A stretch of DNA of 64,000 nucleotides from Spiribacter salinus M19-40 (GCF_000319575.2 NC_021291.1:186001-250000), one strand, 5' to 3'. Numbered from the stretch's first letter, positions 29,941-41,169 are shown. Numbers and translations: made by a program. Notes: generated from the letters alone by a model not told the origin.

Positions 29941-31323
29941 TCAAATTACGACCCCACAAACCTCTCCAGCCGCCTGAATGAGTCGGTTGAACCGGGCCTG
30001 AATGCGCTCAAGCGCCGCTTGGTCCTGGCCTTCGAAACGCATCACCAGACACGGTTGGGTGTTCGATGCACGGACCAGGCCCCAGCCGTCACTAAAGTCC
30101 ACGCGCAGCCCATCAAGGGTAGTGACGGTCGCGTCATCAAAACCGCTTGTCTCCGCCATCAGGGCATTGATCAGGCGATGGGGTTCGCCTTCGGCCAGGT
30201 CCAGACGGATCTCCGGGGTGCTGACGGGTTCAGGCAGAGCCTGGAAGACCTCGCTGGCGGTTTGTGTCTGACCAGCGAGGATCTCGAGCAATCGAGCCGC
30301 GGCATAAATGGCATCATCGAAGCCATACCACCGGTCATTAAAGAAAAGATGCCCGCTCATCTCGCCAGCGAGCGGCGCGCCCGTCTCCCGGAGCTTTTCC
30401 TTGATCAGCGAATGACCGGTCTTCCACATGATCGGCTCACCACCGGCTGCGCGGATAAACTCCGCGAGCTGCCCGGTGCATTTGACATCAAAGACGATCT
30501 GCGCGTCTGGCCGTTCTTCGAGGATGGCGCGGGCGTACAGCATCATCTGGCGGTCGGCCCAGATGACATGTCCCTGGTCATCTACCACGCCAAGCCGATC
30601 GCCATCGCCATCAAAGGCCAGCCCGATGTCAGCCTGGTGCTCGGCCACGGCCGCAATCAGGTCGTCGAGGTTCTCCGGTACCGTCGGGTCTGGGTGATGA
30701 TGGGGGAAGCGTCCATCAACCTCGCAGTAAAGCGGAATAATCTCGGCGCCCAGGGCGGTCAGCACCCCGGGCGCGACGGCGCCTGCCACCCCGTTACCGC
30801 AGTCCACCACCGCGCGCAGCCGGCGGGATAGCGTGATTTCGTCGGTGATGCGCGATTGATAGGCGCCGAGGACGTCCTGCTGGCGCTCGCTGCCTTCCCC
30901 GTGGACCAGCTGATGATGGTGGATGCGCTCTCCGAGCGCCTGGATGCCCTCGCCCCAGAGGGAGCGGCCCGCGATCAGGGTCTTCAGGCCGTTATAGTCG
31001 GACGGGTTGTGGCTGCCGGTGACGGCAATGCCCGTGCCAGTGCCCAAGTAGTGAGTGGCGAAATACATGACGGGGGTCGCCACCTGGCCGATATCGATCA
31101 CGTTACGCCCAGCCGCCATGAGCCCTTCGCGCAGGGCCATCGCCAGTCGGGGGCTGGATTCGCGGCCATCATAGCCGACCACCACCGTGTCCTGGTCGGC
31201 ATCAGCAGCGACACTGCCAATGGCCTGGCCGAGGGCGCGCACGGTGTCCGGGGTGAGCTCCTGGTCAACCAGGCCGCGGATATCGTAGGTGCGAAGAATG
31301 GATGGATCGATCCGGCGCATCAC
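29941..31323 (-). CDS. algC: Phosphomannomutase/phosphoglucomutase (AlgC type)
   Basis: About 460 residues from GTG 31323 or the next codon ATG 31320. Interconverts hexose 6- and 1-phosphates for exopolysaccharide and LPS precursors. Phosphoserine loop TGSHNPSDYNG, metal loop AFDGDGDRLG, sugar loop GEMSGHLFF and phosphate loop ASNTQPCLVMRFE are all present. Follows dut on the same strand; the coaBC-dut-algC order is common in gammaproteobacteria. Confidence 0.95.
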   Translation of the reverse strand: MMRRIDPSILRTYDIRGLVDQELTPDTVRALGQAIGSVAADADQDTVVVGYDGRESSPRLAMALREGLMAAGRNVIDIGQVATPVMYFATHYLGTGTGIAVTGSHNPSDYNGLKTLIAGRSLWGEGIQALGERIHHHQLVHGEGSERQQDVLGAYQSRITDEITLSRRLRAVVDCGNGVAGAVAPGVLTALGAEIIPLYCEVDGRFPHHHPDPTVPENLDDLIAAVAEHQADIGLAFDGDGDRLGVVDDQGHVIWADRQMMLYARAILEERPDAQIVFDVKCTGQLAEFIRAAGGEPIMWKTGHSLIKEKLRETGAPLAGEMSGHLFFNDRWYGFDDAIYAAARLLEILAGQTQTASEVFQALPEPVSTPEIRLDLAEGEPHRLINALMAETSGFDDATVTTLDGLRVDFSDGWGLVRASNTQPCLVMRFEGQDQAALERIQARFNRLIQAAGEVCGVVI

Positions 31324-31338
31324 GCGTTCCTTGCCAAG

Positions 31339-31794
31339 CTAGTGTTTTCCCGTGTGGCCAAAACCGCCACTGCCCCGCTCGGATTCAGCGAAAGCCTCGA
31401 CGCGGGCGAAGGCCGGCCGGGCCACGGGCATAAAGACCAGCTGGGCAATACGCTCCCCGGGTTCAATGGAAAACGCCGTCTCGCTGCGGTTCCAGCAGGA
31501 GATGAAGATCTCTCCCTGGTAGTCCGAGTCGATCAAACCAACCAGATTGCCCAGGACAATGCCGTGTTTGTGGCCGAGGCCCGAGCGAGGCAGGACCACG
31601 GCTGCATAGCCGCTGTCGCCGATATGGACAGCCATTCCCGAGGGGATCAGCGTGGTGGACCCGGGGGTCAGGATTTCCGGGGCTTTCAAACAGGCCCGCA
31701 GATCGACGCCCGCTGAGCCGTCCGTTGCGTAGTCCGGCATCGGAAACTCCGTGCCGAGGCGTGGGTCGAGAATGCGCAGTTCAACCTGTTGCAT
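31339..31794 (-). CDS. dut: Deoxyuridine 5'-triphosphate nucleotidohydrolase
   Basis: 151 residues. Hydrolyses dUTP to dUMP. All five dUTPase motifs are seen: [39 protein letters not shown] and the C-terminal [12 protein letters not shown]. Overlaps coaBC by 14 bp. Confidence 0.97.
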   Translation of the reverse strand: MQQVELRILDPRLGTEFPMPDYATDGSAGVDLRACLKAPEILTPGSTTLIPSGMAVHIGDSGYAAVVLPRSGLGHKHGIVLGNLVGLIDSDYQGEIFISCWNRSETAFSIEPGERIAQLVFMPVARPAFARVEAFAESERGSGGFGHTGKH

Positions 31795-32989
31795 CGAGTC
31801 GGGCTCCGATCAGTTCAATCAGCTCACTGGCGATTTGGGTTTTCGGCGCTGGCCCGAGTGTTGCTTGTCCATCTGACCAGAGAACCTGAAGGGTGTTGTC
31901 GCTGACATCAAAGCCCTGCTGCTCGCCGACCGCGTTGGCCGCGATCAAATCCAGGCCCTTGTCGGTGAGTTTGCGTCGCGCGTTATCCACTATGGCTTGG
32001 GTCTCGGCTGCAAAGCCAACGGTGAATGGCCCGTCGCTTAATGCCGCCACGTCTCGCAGGATGTCGGGGTTGGGCACCAGCTCAAGATGCTGGGCGGTCT
32101 CGGTCTTTTTGACCTTTTGATCGGCGGGCGCGGCAACCCGGTAATCAGCCACCGCTGCCGCGGCAATGAAAAGATCCGCTTGGGCCGCGCGGGCGAGCAC
32201 CTCGCGGTGCATCTGCTCGGCGGTTTCAACATCCACCCGGGTGACGCCGCGGGGTGCGGTGAGCTGGCTGGGTCCCGTCACTAATGTGACCTGCGCGCCG
32301 GCTCGGGCTGCGGCCTCGGCGATGGCAAAACCCATTCGGCCGCTGCTGCGATTGGCAAGAAAGCGGACAGGATCGATTGGCTCGCGCGTTGGCCCGGCCG
32401 TGATAAGAACCCGCTTGTCACTCAGCGCAGCGATTGATGGCACTGCCCCGGCGGCGCCGTTGAGCGCCGCCACAATATCCAGCGGCTCCATTAACCGGCC
32501 CGGGCCCGACTCACCCTCGGCAAGCGGCCCTTCGATGGGACCGAGGAGGCGCACACCGCGCGTCTCGAGTGTGTGGATATTCGCCTCGGTGGCTGGCGCC
32601 TGCCACATGATGTGATTCATGGCCGGGCACAGGGTGATCGGTGCCTCGGTCGCCAGGCATAACGTGGTGAGCAGGTCATTCGCGTGGCCGTGGGCCAGTT
32701 TGGCAAGCAGGTCCGCGCTGGCAGGTGCGATCACAATCTGGTCTGCCCAGCGGGCCAGCTCGAGGTGGCCCATACCGGCCTCGGCCTCAGGGTCGAGCAG
32801 GTCGGTGTGAACCGGTTGGTGCGAGACCGCCTGGAACGTCAGCGGCGTGATGAAGGCCTGGGCGCCCTGGGTGAGCACCACGCGCACTTCGGCGCTGGCA
32901 TCGCGCAGGCGACGCACCAGATCAGGTGCCTTGTAGGCGGCAATGCCGCCGCTCACTCCAAGGACGATGCGCTTAGCAAACAGTGACAT
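31781..32989 (-). CDS. coaBC: Bifunctional phosphopantothenoylcysteine decarboxylase / phosphopantothenate-cysteine ligase
   Basis: 402 residues from ATG 32989 ([21 protein letters not shown]). Two steps of coenzyme A synthesis. N-terminal flavoprotein CoaC with PAMNHIMW, C-terminal CoaB with [27 protein letters not shown] and KVKKTE. The upstream in-frame codons were excluded because the CoaC fold starts at this ATG. Confidence 0.96.
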   Translation of the reverse strand: MSLFAKRIVLGVSGGIAAYKAPDLVRRLRDASAEVRVVLTQGAQAFITPLTFQAVSHQPVHTDLLDPEAEAGMGHLELARWADQIVIAPASADLLAKLAHGHANDLLTTLCLATEAPITLCPAMNHIMWQAPATEANIHTLETRGVRLLGPIEGPLAEGESGPGRLMEPLDIVAALNGAAGAVPSIAALSDKRVLITAGPTREPIDPVRFLANRSSGRMGFAIAEAAARAGAQVTLVTGPSQLTAPRGVTRVDVETAEQMHREVLARAAQADLFIAAAAVADYRVAAPADQKVKKTETAQHLELVPNPDILRDVAALSDGPFTVGFAAETQAIVDNARRKLTDKGLDLIAANAVGEQQGFDVSDNTLQVLWSDGQATLGPAPKTQIASELIELIGARLDATG

Positions 32990-33071
32990 GGCGAACGGGT
33001 TCGCAGGTTGGCCCAAAGCCGGGAACTTACACTGTTGCGGTGGCCGTGAAAACTACAGCGTGAGGCAGGAT

Positions 33072-33746
33072 ATGAGGATTAACGACTGGCCGGTGAACGA
33101 GCGACCGCGGGAGAAGTTGCTGGAAAAAGGCAGTGCCGCGCTGTCCGATGCCGAATTGCTGGCCATCTTTTTGCGGACCGGCGTACGTGGGCGCACGGCA
33201 GTCGATTTATCCCGCGACCTGCTGGCGGCTTTCGGGGGGCTGCGCCCAATCCTCGAGGCCAGCGCACAGGCCTTTTCGGCCCATCATGGGTTGGGGCCGG
33301 CGAAATATGTCCAGCTTCAGGCTGTACTGGAGATGAGCCGGCGCCACCTTCAGGCGCGCTTGTCGGCGGGTGACACGCTGGCGGGCCCTGAGGCAACACG
33401 CCACTACCTCACCGCGCGACTTCGTCATTTGCGTCATGAGGTGTTCGCCTGTCTCTTCCTTGATAAGCATCATCGCGTGATTGCGTTCGAAGAGCTGTTT
33501 CGCGGCACGCTGGATGCGGCGAGTGTCTATCCCCGTGAGGTTGTGCGTCGCGCTCTGGATCTGAATGCCGCCTCAGTCATTCTGGCGCACAATCATCCAT
33601 CTGGCGTCACTGAGCCGAGTCGGGCGGATGAGATGATGACCGAGCGCCTGGCTGAGGCACTGGGCACGGTGGATATCGCCGTGATGGACCACTTCGTGGT
33701 TGGTGAAGGGCGCCCGGTTAGTTTTCTGGAGCGAGGCCTGTTGTAG
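33072..33746 (+). CDS. radC: RadC/JAB-domain protein (UPF0758)
   Basis: 224 residues from ATG 33072, preceded by AGGCAGGA; an in-frame GTG at 33060 is the alternative. N-terminal helix-hairpin-helix segment ([28 protein letters not shown]) and C-terminal JAB metalloprotease-like domain with [14 protein letters not shown] and [23 protein letters not shown]. Biochemical role is unsettled. Its last 29 bp overlap convergent rpoH. Confidence 0.94.
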   Translation: MRINDWPVNERPREKLLEKGSAALSDAELLAIFLRTGVRGRTAVDLSRDLLAAFGGLRPILEASAQAFSAHHGLGPAKYVQLQAVLEMSRRHLQARLSAGDTLAGPEATRHYLTARLRHLRHEVFACLFLDKHHRVIAFEELFRGTLDAASVYPREVVRRALDLNAASVILAHNHPSGVTEPSRADEMMTERLAEALGTVDIAVMDHFVVGEGRPVSFLERGLL

Positions 33747-34629
33747 CTTCCAGCGTGGAGTCAGCCAGGTTCTCGCGCAGGCGCTTCAGCGCATTTTTCT
33801 CTAGCTGACGGATGCGCTCGGCGGAAATCTGGAACTCGTCTGCCAGAGTATGCAGCGTCGCCTTGGGCTCGGTGAGCCAGCGCCGCGTCAGAATCTCTCG
33901 GCTGCGGGGGTCAAGGCCGTCAAGCGCCGCATGCAGACTGCTCTCTTGCCATTGTTCCCAGTCCTCGCTCTCCAGCGTCTGAGCCGGGTCAAGGCGCGTG
34001 TCTTCCAGATAGGCGGCGGGCGCTCGGGGTGTGGCCTCTTCGTCGTCGGCCTCCGGGCCGGGATCAAAGCCCACGTCCTGGCCAGACAGCCGTGACTCCA
34101 TCTCGAGGACGGTTTCGGGCTTGACGCCAAGGTCACTCGCAACCGCCTCGACTTCCTGGCGGTTGAGCCAGCCAAGCCGCTTTTTGGAGCCGCGGAGATT
34201 GAAGAACAGCTTGCGTTGCGCTTTTGTCGTGGCAACTTTAACGATGCGCCAGTTGCGCAAAATGTATTCATGGATTTCAGCGCGAATCCAGTGAACGGCG
34301 AACGACACCAGGCGCACGCCGACTTCCGGGTCGAAGCGCTTGACCGCCTTCATCAAGCCGATATTGCCCTCCTGGATCAGATCGGCAAGCGGCAGCCCGT
34401 ATCCGGAGTAACCCCGCGCGACGTGCACCACAAAGCGCAGATGAGCCAACACCAGCCAGCGCGCTGCCTCAAGGTCATTGCTCTGGTGATAGCGCACGGC
34501 CAGCTCGTGCTCATCCTCTGCGCTCAGCGCGGGGATGGCATTCACTGCCTGGATATAATGCTCCTCGCTGCCGGCACGCAGCGGCAGTTTGTTGAAATCC
34601 GCACTCACGAGGGCATTGTCGGATTGCAT
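33718..34629 (-). CDS. rpoH: RNA polymerase sigma-32 (heat-shock) factor
   Basis: 303 residues from ATG 34629, chosen because GGAG lies 6 nt upstream; ATG 34650 and TTG 34656 are in frame but fall at or before the predicted transcription start. Region 2 [57 protein letters not shown]-type sequence, the RpoH box QRKLFFNLR, and region 4.2 [23 protein letters not shown] are intact. Follows ftsYEX, the standard order. Confidence 0.97.
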   Translation of the reverse strand: MQSDNALVSADFNKLPLRAGSEEHYIQAVNAIPALSAEDEHELAVRYHQSNDLEAARWLVLAHLRFVVHVARGYSGYGLPLADLIQEGNIGLMKAVKRFDPEVGVRLVSFAVHWIRAEIHEYILRNWRIVKVATTKAQRKLFFNLRGSKKRLGWLNRQEVEAVASDLGVKPETVLEMESRLSGQDVGFDPGPEADDEEATPRAPAAYLEDTRLDPAQTLESEDWEQWQESSLHAALDGLDPRSREILTRRWLTEPKATLHTLADEFQISAERIRQLEKNALKRLRENLADSTLEATTGLAPEN

Positions 34630-34657
34630 CGGCGGCTCCAGCTCATTCATCCGCAAA

Positions 34658-34685
34658 AGTTTATCACGCCCATTTAGAGTGTTAA
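34658..34685 (-). promoter_or_regulatory. Sigma-70 promoter of rpoH
   Basis: On the minus strand TTAACA (34685-34680) and TAAACT (34663-34658) are 16 bp apart in the short gap after ftsX. The predicted start is near 34651, leaving a leader of about 20 nt to the chosen rpoH ATG. Confidence 0.5.
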
Positions 34686-34698
34686 GGCACCCGGGAGT

Positions 34699-35631
34699 TC
34701 AGCCTTCAGGCTCGATCTGCGAGAGATGTCGGCCAACGGCGATCCATGCCCCCAGCAGACCGAGCGCGGTGCCGATCACGATTAGCCGCAGTGTTCCCAG
34801 CAGCCCTGGCCCCTCGGGCTGGAAGCCACTGCCATAGAGCTCGGCAAGGTGTCCGGCGGGTCCGCCAATGATTTGTACCGCGATAATGAGCAGCAGGGCC
34901 GCCATGAGCCCGCCGGCAAAGCCGTACCAAAGCCCGGTATACAAAAAGGGTCGGCGAACGAACGCATCCGTTCCCCCAATGAGTTTGGTGATTTCGATTT
35001 CCGAGCGCCGGTTGCCAATGTCCAGGCGAATGGTATTGCCCACCACAAGGATGACCGTCAGTGCCAACAGCAGTGCGATCAGAGCGACCCCGCGCCCGGC
35101 GAGTGCCATGATCGCCTCCAGGCGCTGAAGCCAGGCACGATCAAGCCGGGTTTCGGTAACGCCTTCAAGGCCGCCGAGTGATGTGACGAGTTGTTCGGCA
35201 TCTTCGCTACGGGTGCCCTCGTCCAAGCGAATCTCCAGGGCCGCGGGGAGCGGGTTTTCATCGAGCAGTGCAAGCGTTTCGCCCATGTCCGAGTGCTGTT
35301 CGAAAGACTGCAGCCCGGCCTCGGGAGTAATCAGTTCGACGGCGGCCACGTCCTCAAGCCCCGCGGCCTGGTCCCGCAGTCGGGTTTGGGCCTCAGCCGA
35401 TGCGCCCTGCTCCAGGAAGACCGATATCCGCGGCGTGCCATCCCAGCCGGCCGTGGCGTTTTGCAGGTTATTAATGGCCAGCAGGAATACAGCGGGTAGC
35501 GCCAGGGAGACGCCAATGACCGCCATCGTCATCAGGCTGCCGCTCGGGCGTCGCCGGATCTGTCCGAGTGATCCGATCGCGACCCGGGCATGCTGTTCGG
35601 CCCAGCTGCGAAGTGCGGCGGGCAGTTTCAT
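34699..35631 (-). CDS. ftsX: Cell division protein FtsX
   Basis: 310 residues, four transmembrane helices, with a large periplasmic loop (about 60-165) after the first helix and a FtsX/MacB-type core (LDIGNRRSEIEITKLIGGTDAFVRRPFLYTGLWYGFAGG). With FtsE it couples divisome assembly to cell-wall hydrolase activation. Overlaps ftsE by 4 bp. Confidence 0.95.
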   Translation of the reverse strand: MKLPAALRSWAEQHARVAIGSLGQIRRRPSGSLMTMAVIGVSLALPAVFLLAINNLQNATAGWDGTPRISVFLEQGASAEAQTRLRDQAAGLEDVAAVELITPEAGLQSFEQHSDMGETLALLDENPLPAALEIRLDEGTRSEDAEQLVTSLGGLEGVTETRLDRAWLQRLEAIMALAGRGVALIALLLALTVILVVGNTIRLDIGNRRSEIEITKLIGGTDAFVRRPFLYTGLWYGFAGGLMAALLLIIAVQIIGGPAGHLAELYGSGFQPEGPGLLGTLRLIVIGTALGLLGAWIAVGRHLSQIEPEG

Positions 35632-36278
35632 GCCGCGCGTCCCTCTACCAGGTGGATGCGTCGGTGGCCGAGACGCTCGATGAGCGGTAAATCATGGCTG
35701 GCGATAACGGTGGTGACGCCAACTTGATTGAACTGCTCAAAAAGCCGCATGATCTCCTCTGAGAGCGTGGGGTCGAGGTTGCCGGTGGGTTCGTCGGCTA
35801 GCAGCACGGGCGGCCGGGTCACCACGGCCCGGGCAATCCCCACGCGCTGCTGCTCGCCGCCAGACAAGGTGACTGGCTCTGCGCGCTCTTTGTGCAGCAA
35901 ACCCACTTTGTCGAGTGCCGCGCGAACCCGGCGGCGAATATCCTGATGGGCTCGTCCGGCGATCACGAGCGGCAGCGCGACGTTGTCGAATACGCTGCGG
36001 TCATGGAGCAGGCGATGGTCCTGAAAGATGATGCCAATGCGGCGGCGCAGGTAGGGCACGCGCCGTTTTGGAAGGCGCGCCAGGTTAACCCCATCGATGA
36101 CGACGCTGCCCTGGCTCGGTCGCTCAAGGAGGGGAATCATGCGCAGGAAGGTGCTTTTGCCCGCGCCGCTGGCTCCGGTAATAAATGCCATTTCCCCCTG
36201 GGCGATGTGCACGGCCAGGCCACGCAGTGCCTCGTTGCCGCCCGGGTAGCGTTTGCTCACCTCATCGAATCGGATCAT
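35628..36278 (-). CDS. ftsE: Cell division ATPase FtsE
   Basis: 216 residues. Walker A GASGAGKST, signature LSGGEQQRVGIARAV, Walker B VLLADEPTGNLD, H-loop IASHDL. The opening [21 protein letters not shown] is typical. Overlaps both ftsX and ftsY by 4 bp. Confidence 0.96.
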   Translation of the reverse strand: MIRFDEVSKRYPGGNEALRGLAVHIAQGEMAFITGASGAGKSTFLRMIPLLERPSQGSVVIDGVNLARLPKRRVPYLRRRIGIIFQDHRLLHDRSVFDNVALPLVIAGRAHQDIRRRVRAALDKVGLLHKERAEPVTLSGGEQQRVGIARAVVTRPPVLLADEPTGNLDPTLSEEIMRLFEQFNQVGVTTVIASHDLPLIERLGHRRIHLVEGRAA

Positions 36279-37249
36279 GTCTCATCGGCGTCGGTTTGCG
36301 CCTGGCTGAGCAGCGCGTCCACGAAGGCCTCGGCATCGAACGGGCGCAAATCTTCCACGCCCTCACCGATGCCAATAAAGCGCACGGGGATACCGAAGCG
36401 CTGAGCCATCGCAAAGATCACGCCGCCCTTGGCCGTCCCGTCGAGCTTGGTGAGGGCGATGCCGGTGACGTTCACGGCCTGCTGAAACTGTTCGGCCTGT
36501 GCGAGTGCGTTTTGTCCGTTACCGGCATCGAGCACCAGCAGGACCTCGTGCGGTGAGGTGTCATCCTGTTTGCCGAGCACCCGGTGGATTTTGCGCAGCT
36601 CCTCCATCAGGTTGCCCTGGGTGTGCAGACGCCCCGCCGTGTCGGCGATGAGCACATCGGCGCCCCGCGCTGTGGCTGCCTGGTGGGCGTCGTACACAAC
36701 GGACGCGCTGTCTGCCCCGGTTGGCTGGCTAATTACGGGGGTTTCGGTGCGCTCGCCCCAGGTTTGCAATTGCTCGACAGCGGCCGCCCGGAAGGTGTCG
36801 CCAGCGGCCAGAATGACCCGTTGGCCCTCGCTGCGCAGCCGCGCCGCCAGCTTGCCGATGGTGGTGGTTTTGCCGGCGCCGTTGACGCCCACCACCAGAA
36901 TGACCACGGGCGCGTCCTGCTCGACGATGGTGAGCGGTGATTCAGCGGGCTGAAGGATGGCCAGCATGTCCTCGCGCAAGGCCGTTTGCAGGGCGTCGAG
37001 ATCCGTGAGTTCGTTGCGCTTGAGCCGGGCTGTGAGGTCCTCAATGATCTGGGTCGTCGCCTCAACCCCGACGTCGGCCATGAGCAGCATCGTCTCCAGC
37101 TCTTCGAGGAGCGCGTCATCAATCTGCTTGCGCCCCAGAAAGAGGGTGCCAAGCCCGCTGCCGGTGCGTTTCAGCCCCGAGCGAAGCTTTTGCAGCAGGC
37201 CGGCAGGGGGTGCTTCGCTGGTTTCACGTTTACGGCGAAATGGCAGCAT
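36275..37249 (-). CDS. ftsY: Signal recognition particle receptor FtsY
   Basis: 324 residues from ATG 37249 ([26 protein letters not shown]). The acidic A domain found in E. coli is essentially absent; the NG GTPase domain is complete: [52 protein letters not shown]. Directs SRP-bound ribosomes to the membrane. First gene of ftsY-E-X-rpoH. Confidence 0.95.
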   Translation of the reverse strand: MLPFRRKRETSEAPPAGLLQKLRSGLKRTGSGLGTLFLGRKQIDDALLEELETMLLMADVGVEATTQIIEDLTARLKRNELTDLDALQTALREDMLAILQPAESPLTIVEQDAPVVILVVGVNGAGKTTTIGKLAARLRSEGQRVILAAGDTFRAAAVEQLQTWGERTETPVISQPTGADSASVVYDAHQAATARGADVLIADTAGRLHTQGNLMEELRKIHRVLGKQDDTSPHEVLLVLDAGNGQNALAQAEQFQQAVNVTGIALTKLDGTAKGGVIFAMAQRFGIPVRFIGIGEGVEDLRPFDAEAFVDALLSQAQTDADET

Positions 37250-37319
37250 GGAACTCTCTTGGGTTATCACCGAACAAAGTATCGTTATTCTATCACCGCG
37301 CAATCGGAGAGAACCGAGC

Positions 37320-38657
37320 ATGACCACGCGAAACGCTTTTTTCGCCTTGATCCCGGCTTTGATGGCTGTGCCAGCGGCCGCCCAGACACAATCGGAGGTG
37401 AGCGAGTTTACCCTCGATAACGGCATGCAGGTCCTGGTGCGCGAGGATCATCGGGCGCCGGTTGTCGTCTCGCAGGTCTGGTACCGCGTCGGCTCGAGCT
37501 ACGAGGGCCGGGGTCAGACCGGGATTTCCCATCTGTTTGAGCACATGATGTTCAAGGGGACTGAGGCGGTCCCGGAAGGCCGGTTCTCCGAGATCATTTC
37601 CCGTGAGGGTGGCCGCGAGAATGCCTTCACGGGACGGGACTTTACCGCCTACTTCGAGGTGCTGGCCGCTGACCGACTGCCCATCGCGCTCGAGCTGGAG
37701 GCCGATCGGATGGCCAACCTCCAGATCACTGAGGACGCCCTTTCCACCGAGCGCGAAGTGGTCCTGGAAGAGCGCCGGTTGCGCAGCGAGGATCGCCCAG
37801 AGGGACGTTTTGGCGAGCGCTATGCCGCCGTCGCCAATGTCACCAACGGCTATGCCCATCCGATTATCGGCTGGGCCGATGATGTTCGCGGAATGCAGGT
37901 TGACCAGCTCGAGGGCTGGTACGAGCAGTGGTATAACCCGGCCAACGCCACACTGGTGGTCGCGGGCGACGTTGATCCGGAGGCGGTGCATGCCCTGGCC
38001 CGGGAGCATTTCGGATCGATTCCGGCACGTGCGGTGCCGGCGGTTAGCGACGCTGAGCGGCTCGACCCGCCTGGCGAGCGACGGCTGGTCTATCGGGATA
38101 CACAGGCCCGGGTCCCGCAGCTGCGGCTGGGCTATAACGTGCCCTCGTTCGCGACAGCGGAGTCGGAGAATGACCCGTATGCTTTGCTGATGCTCGCCAA
38201 CCTGCTCGATGGCGGTGAGGGGGCGCGTTTACCGCAGTCGGTCGTGCGGGATAGTGACGTTGCGGCGGCCGCCGGGGCGGGCTACAACCCGATGGTGCGT
38301 CTGGATGGGGAGTTCACGTTGTACGGCGTGCCCGGCGATGGCGATGTCGAAGCGGTCGAGGCGGCGCTGCGTGAGCAGGTCCAGCGCCTGAAGGACGAGC
38401 CGGTTCAAGCCGAAGAGCTTGAGCGGGCGCGCAGCCAGCTACTTGCTGACCATCTGTTCGAACTGGATTCGGTGTTCTATCAGGCGATGCAGCTGGGCAT
38501 GCTCGAGACGACGGGCGCCGGCTGGCAACAGCTGGGTGAATTTGAGGCGCGTATCCAGTCACTCACGGCTGAAGACGTGCAGGCCGCCGCGCAACGATTC
38601 CTGCGTGCCGAGCAGCTGACGGTTGGCGTCATGCTGCCCGACGACGAGGAAGCCTGA
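37320..38657 (+). CDS. M16-family zinc peptidase, catalytic subunit
   Basis: 445 residues from ATG 37320, giving the signal peptide MTTRNAFFALIPALMAVPAAAQ. The inverted zinc motif HxxEH is present in ISHLFEHMMFKGTE, with the distal Glu in LSTEREVVLEERR. Probably periplasmic. It lies 2 bp upstream of a second M16 gene without the zinc motif, so the two likely form an active/inactive heterodimer, as known for other M16 pairs. Divergent from ftsY. Confidence 0.92.
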   Translation: MTTRNAFFALIPALMAVPAAAQTQSEVSEFTLDNGMQVLVREDHRAPVVVSQVWYRVGSSYEGRGQTGISHLFEHMMFKGTEAVPEGRFSEIISREGGRENAFTGRDFTAYFEVLAADRLPIALELEADRMANLQITEDALSTEREVVLEERRLRSEDRPEGRFGERYAAVANVTNGYAHPIIGWADDVRGMQVDQLEGWYEQWYNPANATLVVAGDVDPEAVHALAREHFGSIPARAVPAVSDAERLDPPGERRLVYRDTQARVPQLRLGYNVPSFATAESENDPYALLMLANLLDGGEGARLPQSVVRDSDVAAAAGAGYNPMVRLDGEFTLYGVPGDGDVEAVEAALREQVQRLKDEPVQAEELERARSQLLADHLFELDSVFYQAMQLGMLETTGAGWQQLGEFEARIQSLTAEDVQAAAQRFLRAEQLTVGVMLPDDEEA

Positions 38658-38659
38658 TC

Positions 38660-39979
38660 ATGAAGCGCTGGATCGTCATGTTAGGCCTGATACTCATCAG
38701 CGGCGCAGGGGGCGCAATGGAAGCGGACATACAGCAGTGGCACACCGAATCGGGCACAAAGGTGCTGTTTGTCGAGCGCCATGAGCTGCCGATTGTCGAT
38801 CTGCGGGTGGTCTTCGATGCCGGCAGTGCGCGGGATGGCGACCATCCGGGTCTCGCACGACTGACCAGCGAGCTGCTGCTCGAGGGAACTGAGGCACAGG
38901 ATGCCGGTGAAATAGCCCGCTCGTTCGAACGCTATGGGGCGCGGGTGTCCACAAACAGCGGACGGGACACGGGTGAGTTCAGTTTGCGGGGTCTGAGTGA
39001 CCCGGCGCGGCTGGAGCCGGTGATTGAAGAGCTGGCAGCGGTTATGCAGGGGGCCAGTTTCCCGGCAGACGCCCTCGAGCGTGTGCGCCGGCAAATGTTG
39101 CTCGGCCTCCAGCAGGCAAAATCATCAGCGGCCGATCAGGCTGAGCGGGCGTTTACCCGCGCCATATACGGGGACCACCCGTATGCTTCGCCTCCCAGTG
39201 GCACCACAGCGTCGGTTGAGGTCCTGGATCGACAGGCCATCGTTGACTTTCACACGCGTCATTACACGGCGAACAACGCCGTGCTGACCGTTGTGGGGGA
39301 TCTGACGCGGGCGCGTGCCGAGGCGATTGCTGAGCAGTTATCCCAGGCATTGCCAGCCGGTGAGGCGTTACCGCCATTGCCTGAAGTCGAGCTGCCTGAT
39401 GGCCCGCAGACCGTTCGGGTGCCGTTTGAGGCAGGTCAGACCCACGTCATGGTGGGTCAGCCGTCCGTTCGCCGCGGCGATGAAGCGTACTACCCGCTTT
39501 ACATGGGTAACCACATGCTCGGTGGGAGCGGTTTGACCTCGATACTGGCTGAGCGGATGCGCGAGGACCGCGGGTTGTCTTATAGCAGCTCCTCGCGGTT
39601 GAGCACGGGGGCGCAGCGAGGCCGTTTTCAAATGGCGACGCAGGTGCGCAACGAAGCGCTTGGCGAGGCCCTGGAGGTTTTGCGCGGCAGCTTCGCCGAG
39701 CTTCGGGATGAGGGGCCAAGCGAGGAGCGCATGGAGGCCTCGCGGCGCAACATCACGGGGAGCTTCCCTCTGCAGCTCGATAGCAACCGCGATTTGCTGG
39801 GTTATGTCTCGAGTATCGGGTTTCATGATCTGCCCCACGATTATCTCCAGCAGTTCATGGAGCGCATTGAAGCCATGGACCGGCAGACCGTGCAGGCGGC
39901 CTTGCAAAGCCAGCTCGACCCTGAGCACATGATCACGGTGCTGGTTGGCCCGGAAGCCGTCATCAACGGCGTGGACTGA
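38660..39979 (+). CDS. M16-family peptidase-like subunit, zinc motif lost
   Basis: 439 residues with a signal peptide (to about residue 19). The fold is clear (LPIVDLRVVFDAGSARDGDHPGLARLTSELLLEGTEAQDAG.., and the C-terminal GSGLTSILAERMREDRGLSYS). The HxxEH zinc site, however, is replaced by LARLTSEL, so this subunit should not bind the catalytic zinc. It probably helps bind substrate for the upstream catalytic partner. Confidence 0.92.
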   Translation: MKRWIVMLGLILISGAGGAMEADIQQWHTESGTKVLFVERHELPIVDLRVVFDAGSARDGDHPGLARLTSELLLEGTEAQDAGEIARSFERYGARVSTNSGRDTGEFSLRGLSDPARLEPVIEELAAVMQGASFPADALERVRRQMLLGLQQAKSSAADQAERAFTRAIYGDHPYASPPSGTTASVEVLDRQAIVDFHTRHYTANNAVLTVVGDLTRARAEAIAEQLSQALPAGEALPPLPEVELPDGPQTVRVPFEAGQTHVMVGQPSVRRGDEAYYPLYMGNHMLGGSGLTSILAERMREDRGLSYSSSSRLSTGAQRGRFQMATQVRNEALGEALEVLRGSFAELRDEGPSEERMEASRRNITGSFPLQLDSNRDLLGYVSSIGFHDLPHDYLQQFMERIEAMDRQTVQAALQSQLDPEHMITVLVGPEAVINGVD

Positions 39980-39983
39980 GCGT

Positions 39984-40538
39984 TTGGCCGGGCAGCTCAG
40001 GATTATTGGCGGCGTCTGGGGTGGCCGGCGTCTCGCGGTTCAGGGGGCGTCTGGGCTGCGCCCCACCGCCGACCGCAACCGGGAGACGTTGTTCAACTGG
40101 CTGCAATGGCAGGTCGCCGGCTCGCGTGTGCTGGATTTGTTTGCTGGCACGGGCGCACTGGGTATCGAAGCGCTGTCCCGTGGGGCCGTTGAAGCGGTCT
40201 TTGTGGAGCGGGCTCGCCAGCCTGCCATGGCTTTACGCGAGCGCCTGGGTGATTTGGACGCGACCGAGCGGGCCGAGGTCATCGTGGCTGACGCGCGGCA
40301 GTATCTCGCAGGGCAGGCGCGGCCGTTTGATCTGGTGTTTCTGGATCCGCCTTTCGACCAGGCGTTGTTGGCGCCGGTGCTGGAGCGCCTGGCGCTTGGG
40401 GATTGGCTCTCGCCTGAGGCCCTCGTGTACGTTGAATCGCGTGAGCGCCCTGACCCAGGCGTGTTGCCGCCGGATTGGGCGGTGTGGCGGGAGAAGCGCA
40501 GCGGCGCGGTCTGGTACGGGCTGCTCGCAACGGCTTAG
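39984..40538 (+). CDS. rsmD: 16S rRNA (guanine966-N2)-methyltransferase RsmD
   Basis: About 184 residues. The conserved start LRIIGGVWGGRRLAV..GLRPTADRNRETLFNWL, SAM motif VLDLFAGTGALGIEALSRGA and catalytic DPPFD are present. Start is uncertain: TTG 39984, just after the M16 stop, is preferred; ATG 39945 would overlap that gene by 35 bp. rsmD-coaD is a common pair. Confidence 0.95.
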   Translation: MAGQLRIIGGVWGGRRLAVQGASGLRPTADRNRETLFNWLQWQVAGSRVLDLFAGTGALGIEALSRGAVEAVFVERARQPAMALRERLGDLDATERAEVIVADARQYLAGQARPFDLVFLDPPFDQALLAPVLERLALGDWLSPEALVYVESRERPDPGVLPPDWAVWREKRSGAVWYGLLATA

Positions 40539-41129
<591 letters not shown>

Positions 41130-41169
41130 GCGGCGGATGCCCATCGAGACTACCCGATAGAGATGGCCA

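Noticed and set aside
30019-30831. Open frame (270 codons) on the plus strand within algC
   Set aside because: Antisense shadow of a complete phosphomannomutase gene, no motif.
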